Shown here: one piece after another, positions 6,937-9,553 of the stretch
Layout of the letters: every line of letters starts with the position of its first letter
Position numbering within the stretch: the stretch's first letter is position 1
Assembly (NCBI GenBank): GCA_958407555.1
Contig: CATYJC010000066.1
Coordinates: forward strand, 1 to 9,553
Reading direction: 5' to 3'
DNA from: an uncultured Collinsella sp.
GTDB taxonomy: Bacteria > Actinomycetota > Coriobacteriia > Coriobacteriales > Coriobacteriaceae
Length of the DNA stretch: 9,553 nt
Made by a program: the position numbers and the translations under genes
Notes under the pieces: generated by a model
The model's database searches: none
Seen by the model: only the letters and a program-made list of their open reading frames with translations
Told to the model about the DNA's origin: nothing

Positions 6937-6981
6937 AAGAAGGCGCGTTGCCTGCAGTTGATGCAGACGGCGCGCCTTCTT
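6937..6981. terminator. Long hairpin, shared terminator of the antiporter and SDR genes
   Basis: An 11-bp perfect stem AAGAAGGCGCG (6937-6947) / CGCGCCTTCTT (6971-6981) continues through two G-U pairs and a G-C pair to an inner stem CTGCA/TGCAG (6952-6956, 6962-6966) capped by GTTGA. The stem edge supplies an A-rich 5' side and T-rich 3' side on both strands, so it can serve the plus-strand antiporter transcript and the convergent SDR gene, whose stop is at 7024. The T-run after the stem is short (TTTGTT), so it may be moderate in strength. Confidence 0.8.
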
Positions 6982-7023
6982 TGTTGGACTATATTGAGGC
7001 TGGGAGCTGAGGCTTGTGGTCCC

Positions 7024-7773
7024 TTAGGAGCGGGCGGCTCCGTCGACGGGGAGCACGGCGCCCGTGACATAGGATGACATGTCGCTCGCTAGGAAAACGA
7101 AGGCGTTGGCGACGTCCTCGGGCTCGCCCATGCGGCCGAGCGGGATGGTGGCGATGATGGGCTTGATGACCTCTTCGGGCAGGTTGGCGACCATGTCGGT
7201 CTTGGTTACGCCTGGGGCGACGGCGTTGACGCGAATACCCATGGGGGCGAGCTCGCGCGAGAGCGACTGGACCATGCCGTTGACGGCAAACTTGGACGTG
7301 GGGTAGCCGACGCCAGAGGGCTGACCGTACTTGGCGACCATCGAGCTCGTGGTGGTGATGGTGCCGCCGTGGCCGGCCTCGGTCATGATCTTGGCGGCAG
7401 CCTGGTGGCCGTTAAAGACGGCGACGACGTTGAGGTCCATGACTTTGGCGAACTCCTCGGCCGTGTAGTCCAAAAGGGGCGAGCGCTGGGAGATGCCGGC
7501 GTTGTTAACGACCGTGTCCAGGCCACCCATGTCGGCGGCTGCCTCGGTAAAGGCCTCGGTTACGGCCTCGAGCGAGGTGAGGTCGCAGGTGCGGCCCCAG
7601 ACCTTGGCCTCGGGATAGGCTGCGGCTAGCTTTTCAACGGCGGCGTCGGCAGTCTCCTGACGCGAGCCAAAGACCGTGACGGCGGCGCCCTCCTCGATAA
7701 AGCGACAGGCGATGGCATAGCCGATACCGCGCGTGCCTCCGGTGATGATTGCTTTCTTGCCCTCGAGCAACAT
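7024..7773 (-). CDS. SDR-family NAD(P)-dependent oxidoreductase (3-oxoacyl-ACP reductase-like)
   Basis: A 249-residue classical short-chain dehydrogenase/reductase, the usual length for the family. The Rossmann nucleotide-binding motif GGTRGIG is at 12-18, and Ser37-Arg38 after the second strand suggests NADP(H) preference. Asp64, in CDLTS, is the adenine-contacting residue. NNAG at 90-93, Asn115 in DLNVVAVF, Ser144, Tyr157 and Lys161 (YPTSK) complete the catalytic tetrad. The C-terminal part has PGVTKTDM and the FLASD...YVTG...VDG ending common to FabG-like enzymes. It is cytoplasmic. The substrate could be a 3-oxoacyl thioester, a sugar or a steroid/bile acid, since gut actinobacteria also use this family for those; nothing in the neighbourhood decides. 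The start is chosen because GGAGG lies 4 nt upstream and the core motifs begin at once; in-frame extension upstream runs into the hom terminator. It is separated from hom by a strong terminator and likely has its own promoter. Confidence 0.93.
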   Translation of the reverse strand: MLLEGKKAIITGGTRGIGYAIACRFIEEGAAVTVFGSRQETADAAVEKLAAAYPEAKVWGRTCDLTSLEAVTEAFTEAAADMGGLDTVVNNAGISQRSPLLDYTAEEFAKVMDLNVVAVFNGHQAAAKIMTEAGHGGTITTTSSMVAKYGQPSGVGYPTSKFAVNGMVQSLSRELAPMGIRVNAVAPGVTKTDMVANLPEEVIKPIIATIPLGRMGEPEDVANAFVFLASDMSSYVTGAVLPVDGAARS

Positions 7774-7920
7774 GGTGCCTCCATTCTTCGGGGGTTGGAC
7801 ATACGCAGCACAGCGTAGCGGTAGCCGGAATCGGCCGCGTTTGCATATCGGTGAACGGTAGCCCGCGTTACCGATGAGCGGCTCGCGCAAATGTGCTCTG
7901 CCGTTGTGCTTAGGGCAGGA
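7774..7920 (-). promoter_or_regulatory. Leader/promoter region of the SDR gene with an inverted repeat
   Basis: This gap between the hom terminator and the SDR start must contain the SDR promoter, but I see no convincing -35/-10 pair. It does contain an inverted repeat ATCGGTGAACG (7847-7857) / CGTTACCGAT (7866-7875), 10 bp with one bulged G and an 8-nt loop. The 8-mer CGGTAGCC also occurs twice (7819-7826 and 7856-7863). These are candidate operator or leader-structure elements only. Confidence 0.3.
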
Positions 7921-7958
7921 GACAAAAGGGCTCCCGTCCCACATCGGACGGGAGCCCT
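7921..7958 (-). terminator. Intrinsic terminator of hom
   Basis: A perfect 13-bp stem, AGGGCTCCCGTCC (7927-7939) and GGACGGGAGCCCT (7946-7958), with a 6-nt loop. On the minus strand it is followed by TTTTGTC. It lies 30 bp after the hom stop codon and is the strongest hairpin in the window. Confidence 0.93.
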
Positions 7959-7988
7959 CAAAGCGCGTATTGCTAGGCGATTGATGGA

Positions 7989-9332
7989 CTAGTTGGCCAT
8001 GACGCCTTCGGTCCAGGCCTCGACGTCCTCGATGCGCAGGACGTTGGCGACTTCGGCCACGCAGTCGACGCTGGCAAGCTCGGCGGCGGCAGCCTGGACG
8101 TCCTTCTCGAGCGCGCGGTGCGTCAGGAAGATGACCGAGCAGGTATCGCTAGCGCCCGACTTGCCGTCCTCGACCTGGTTGATGAGCGAGATCGAGATGT
8201 TGTGCTTGGCAAAGATGTCGACCGTCTCGGACAGGGCGCCCACGCGGTCGGCGACCTTCAGGCGCACATAGTACTTGGTCTGGAGTTCGTCCATGGGCTT
8301 AAAGGCGAGGTTGTGACCATAGGGCTCGATCTCGGGCAGCGGAGCCACGCCGCGGCTGATCTGCTCGGAGAGCGACAGGATATCGCCCACGACGGCGCTC
8401 GCGGTGGGGAAGGAGCCTGCGCCGGCACCGTAGAACATGGTCTCGCCCACGGCGTCGCCTACCACGTAGACGGCGTTCATGGCGCCGTTGACCTTGGCGA
8501 GCATGTGATCGGCGGGGATCAGCGTGGGGTGCACACGGACGTCGACGCCGGCGTCGGTGTTGCGGGCGATGCCGAGCAGCTTAATGGTGTAGCCGAGTTC
8601 GCGGGCCTGGGCGATGTCCTCGGTGCCGATGGTACGGATACCCTGCTGGTACACATCATCGGTGGTCACGCGGGTGCCAAAGCCGATGGAGGCGAGGATC
8701 GCCGTCTTGCTGGCGGCGTCGAAGCCGTCGACGTCGGCGGACGGGTCGGCCTCGGCGTAGCCCTTGGCCTGGGCGTCGGCGAGCACGTCGGCGTAATCGG
8801 CGCCCTCGGCGTCCATGCGCGACAGGATGTAGTTGGTGGTGCCGTTGAGAATGCCGGCGATGGTCAGGATCTTGTTGCCCACCAAGTCGTGCTCGAGCGT
8901 GCTCACGATGGGGATGCCGCCGCCGCAGCTGGCCTCGCACTTAATCTGCACGCCGCATGCGCGCGCCTTCTCGGCGAGCGTCTCGACATGACGGCCCAGC
9001 AGGGCCTTGTTGGCAGAGACGACGTGCTTGCCGTTCTCGAAGGCGGTGGTAAAGATCTCGGTTGCGGGATGCTCGCCGCCGATCAGCTCGACGACGATGT
9101 CGACGGCGGGGTCGGTGACGACATCGTGCCAGTCGCTCGTAAAGGCTTCGCGCTCAATGCCTGCTGCCTCGGCCTGCTCCCAAGCAAGCGCGCAGGCGCG
9201 GGTCAACTTAAGGTCGATGCCGTAGGCTGCCAGGTATTCATCGTGGTGGCTCTTGATCAGACGGGCCACGCCGCCGCCGACGGTTCCCAGACCGATCAGA
9301 CCGACGTTCACGGTGCGCAGGGGTTCGCTCAT
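7989..9332 (-). CDS. hom: Homoserine dehydrogenase with C-terminal ACT domain
   Basis: A 447-residue cytoplasmic enzyme reducing aspartate semialdehyde to homoserine with NAD(P)H, the branch point to threonine and methionine. The N-terminal Rossmann domain has GLIGLGTVGGG (11-21). SANKALLG (106-113) holds the conserved Lys109. The catalytic/dimerisation domain has GILNGTTNYIL (160-170) and GYAEADPSADVDGFDAASK (191-209), where Glu194, Asp205 and Lys209 match the spacing of the yeast substrate-binding Glu208, Asp219 and Lys223. An ACT domain at about 354-430, starting YYVRLKVADRVGALSE, is the known site for threonine feedback in this monofunctional type. Length is typical for the ACT-containing form. 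AAGGAG lies 6 nt before the ATG. The gene is monocistronic as far as visible: the next gene downstream is an unrelated SDR enzyme behind a strong terminator, so thrB/thrC are not adjacent on this side. Confidence 0.98.
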   Translation of the reverse strand: MSEPLRTVNVGLIGLGTVGGGVARLIKSHHDEYLAAYGIDLKLTRACALAWEQAEAAGIEREAFTSDWHDVVTDPAVDIVVELIGGEHPATEIFTTAFENGKHVVSANKALLGRHVETLAEKARACGVQIKCEASCGGGIPIVSTLEHDLVGNKILTIAGILNGTTNYILSRMDAEGADYADVLADAQAKGYAEADPSADVDGFDAASKTAILASIGFGTRVTTDDVYQQGIRTIGTEDIAQARELGYTIKLLGIARNTDAGVDVRVHPTLIPADHMLAKVNGAMNAVYVVGDAVGETMFYGAGAGSFPTASAVVGDILSLSEQISRGVAPLPEIEPYGHNLAFKPMDELQTKYYVRLKVADRVGALSETVDIFAKHNISISLINQVEDGKSGASDTCSVIFLTHRALEKDVQAAAAELASVDCVAEVANVLRIEDVEAWTEGVMAN

Positions 9333-9553
9333 AGATAGCTCCTTCGTGCATCTTATAGATGGATTAACCGCTTAAAGGTTGAGTGCATTCTAGCGTGAAC
9401 CGAGGGCGCGTGCTCGCCAGGCAACAGGAGTCGCACAAAACGGCACCCCCGAAACGCTGCGGAAACATTGGAAACATGCTCGCTACATACGACCTACAGC
9501 CTATGTGATTCAGGACGGCAAGTACATCGCCGCCTAGGTGCGCACAAAACGCG
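9333..9553 (-). promoter_or_regulatory. Upstream region of hom: weak promoter candidate and short repeats
   Basis: No convincing gene was found in these 221 bases. On the minus strand, TAGAAT (9387-9392) is a possible -10 box about 55 bp before the hom start, without a good -35. CATCT/AGATG (9349-9353, 9357-9361) is a small inverted repeat just upstream of the ribosome binding site. Further out are an 11-bp direct repeat CGCACAAAACG (9432-9442 and 9541-9551) and a doublet GGAAACAT (9461-9468, 9470-9477). No T-box specifier motif, SAM riboswitch or threonine-rich leader peptide was recognised. Confidence 0.3.

Noticed and set aside
5289..7070. 593-codon minus-strand open frame across the antiporter and the repeat array
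   Set aside because: It is antisense to the antiporter, Arg/His/Gln-rich with no motif, and crosses the terminator and non-coding repeats. It is a composition artefact.
7774..7944. N-terminal extension of the SDR protein
   Set aside because: The extension runs through the leader dyad into the hom terminator. The canonical Rossmann start and GGAGG site support 7773.
8118..9338. 406-codon plus-strand open frame opposite hom
   Set aside because: Antisense to hom, Gly/Ala/Val/Asp-rich and without family features. Same cause as the frame opposite purL.
9333..9553. T-box, SAM riboswitch or threonine leader peptide for hom
   Set aside because: No T-box consensus is present. The only leader frame, MHSTFKRLIHL, has one Thr and its ATG overlaps the candidate -10 box.

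Overview
The window is GC-rich, densely coding bacterial chromosome with mainly housekeeping content. Codon use (strong G/C at third positions), a single-chain PurL of about 1,250 residues and the style of the intergenic repeats suggest a gut actinobacterium of the Coriobacteriia, most likely Collinsella or a close relative. This placement is inference from sequence style, not from a marker gene.

Layout. Bases 1-48 hold the last codons of an unidentified plus-strand gene. It converges on a minus-strand EamA/DMT-family permease (149-1084), with a hairpin between them. Upstream of the permease, also on the minus strand, is purL (1184-4930), the fused FGAM synthase of purine biosynthesis, closed by a strong intrinsic terminator at 1110-1146. 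A 184-bp divergent intergenic region separates purL from a plus-strand CPA2-type cation:proton antiporter (5115-6677). The antiporter is followed by an unusual non-coding repeat array (about 6693-6924) and then a long terminator hairpin (6937-6981) shared with the convergent minus-strand SDR oxidoreductase gene (7024-7773). Beyond that lie the terminator of hom (7921-7958), hom itself (7989-9332, homoserine dehydrogenase with a C-terminal ACT domain) and its upstream region to the window end, which holds short repeats but no convincing gene.

The genes do not form one pathway. purL serves IMP synthesis, hom serves threonine/methionine synthesis, and the two transporters and the SDR enzyme are stand-alone. 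Most units appear to be single-gene transcripts with their own terminators. purL and hom show every catalytic residue I could place from memory of their families.

The most unusual element is the array after the antiporter stop codon. It has seven copies of a 14-nt motif (GGGAYRYRGTTTCC) in strictly alternating orientation, with centre spacings of 30, 32, 30, 32, 30 and 32 bp. This is a 62-bp tandem repeat of about 3.5 copies, with a possible decayed eighth motif in phase. The 62-bp period is not a multiple of three, so it is not coding. It resembles a BIME-like arrangement and would lie in the antiporter 3' UTR.
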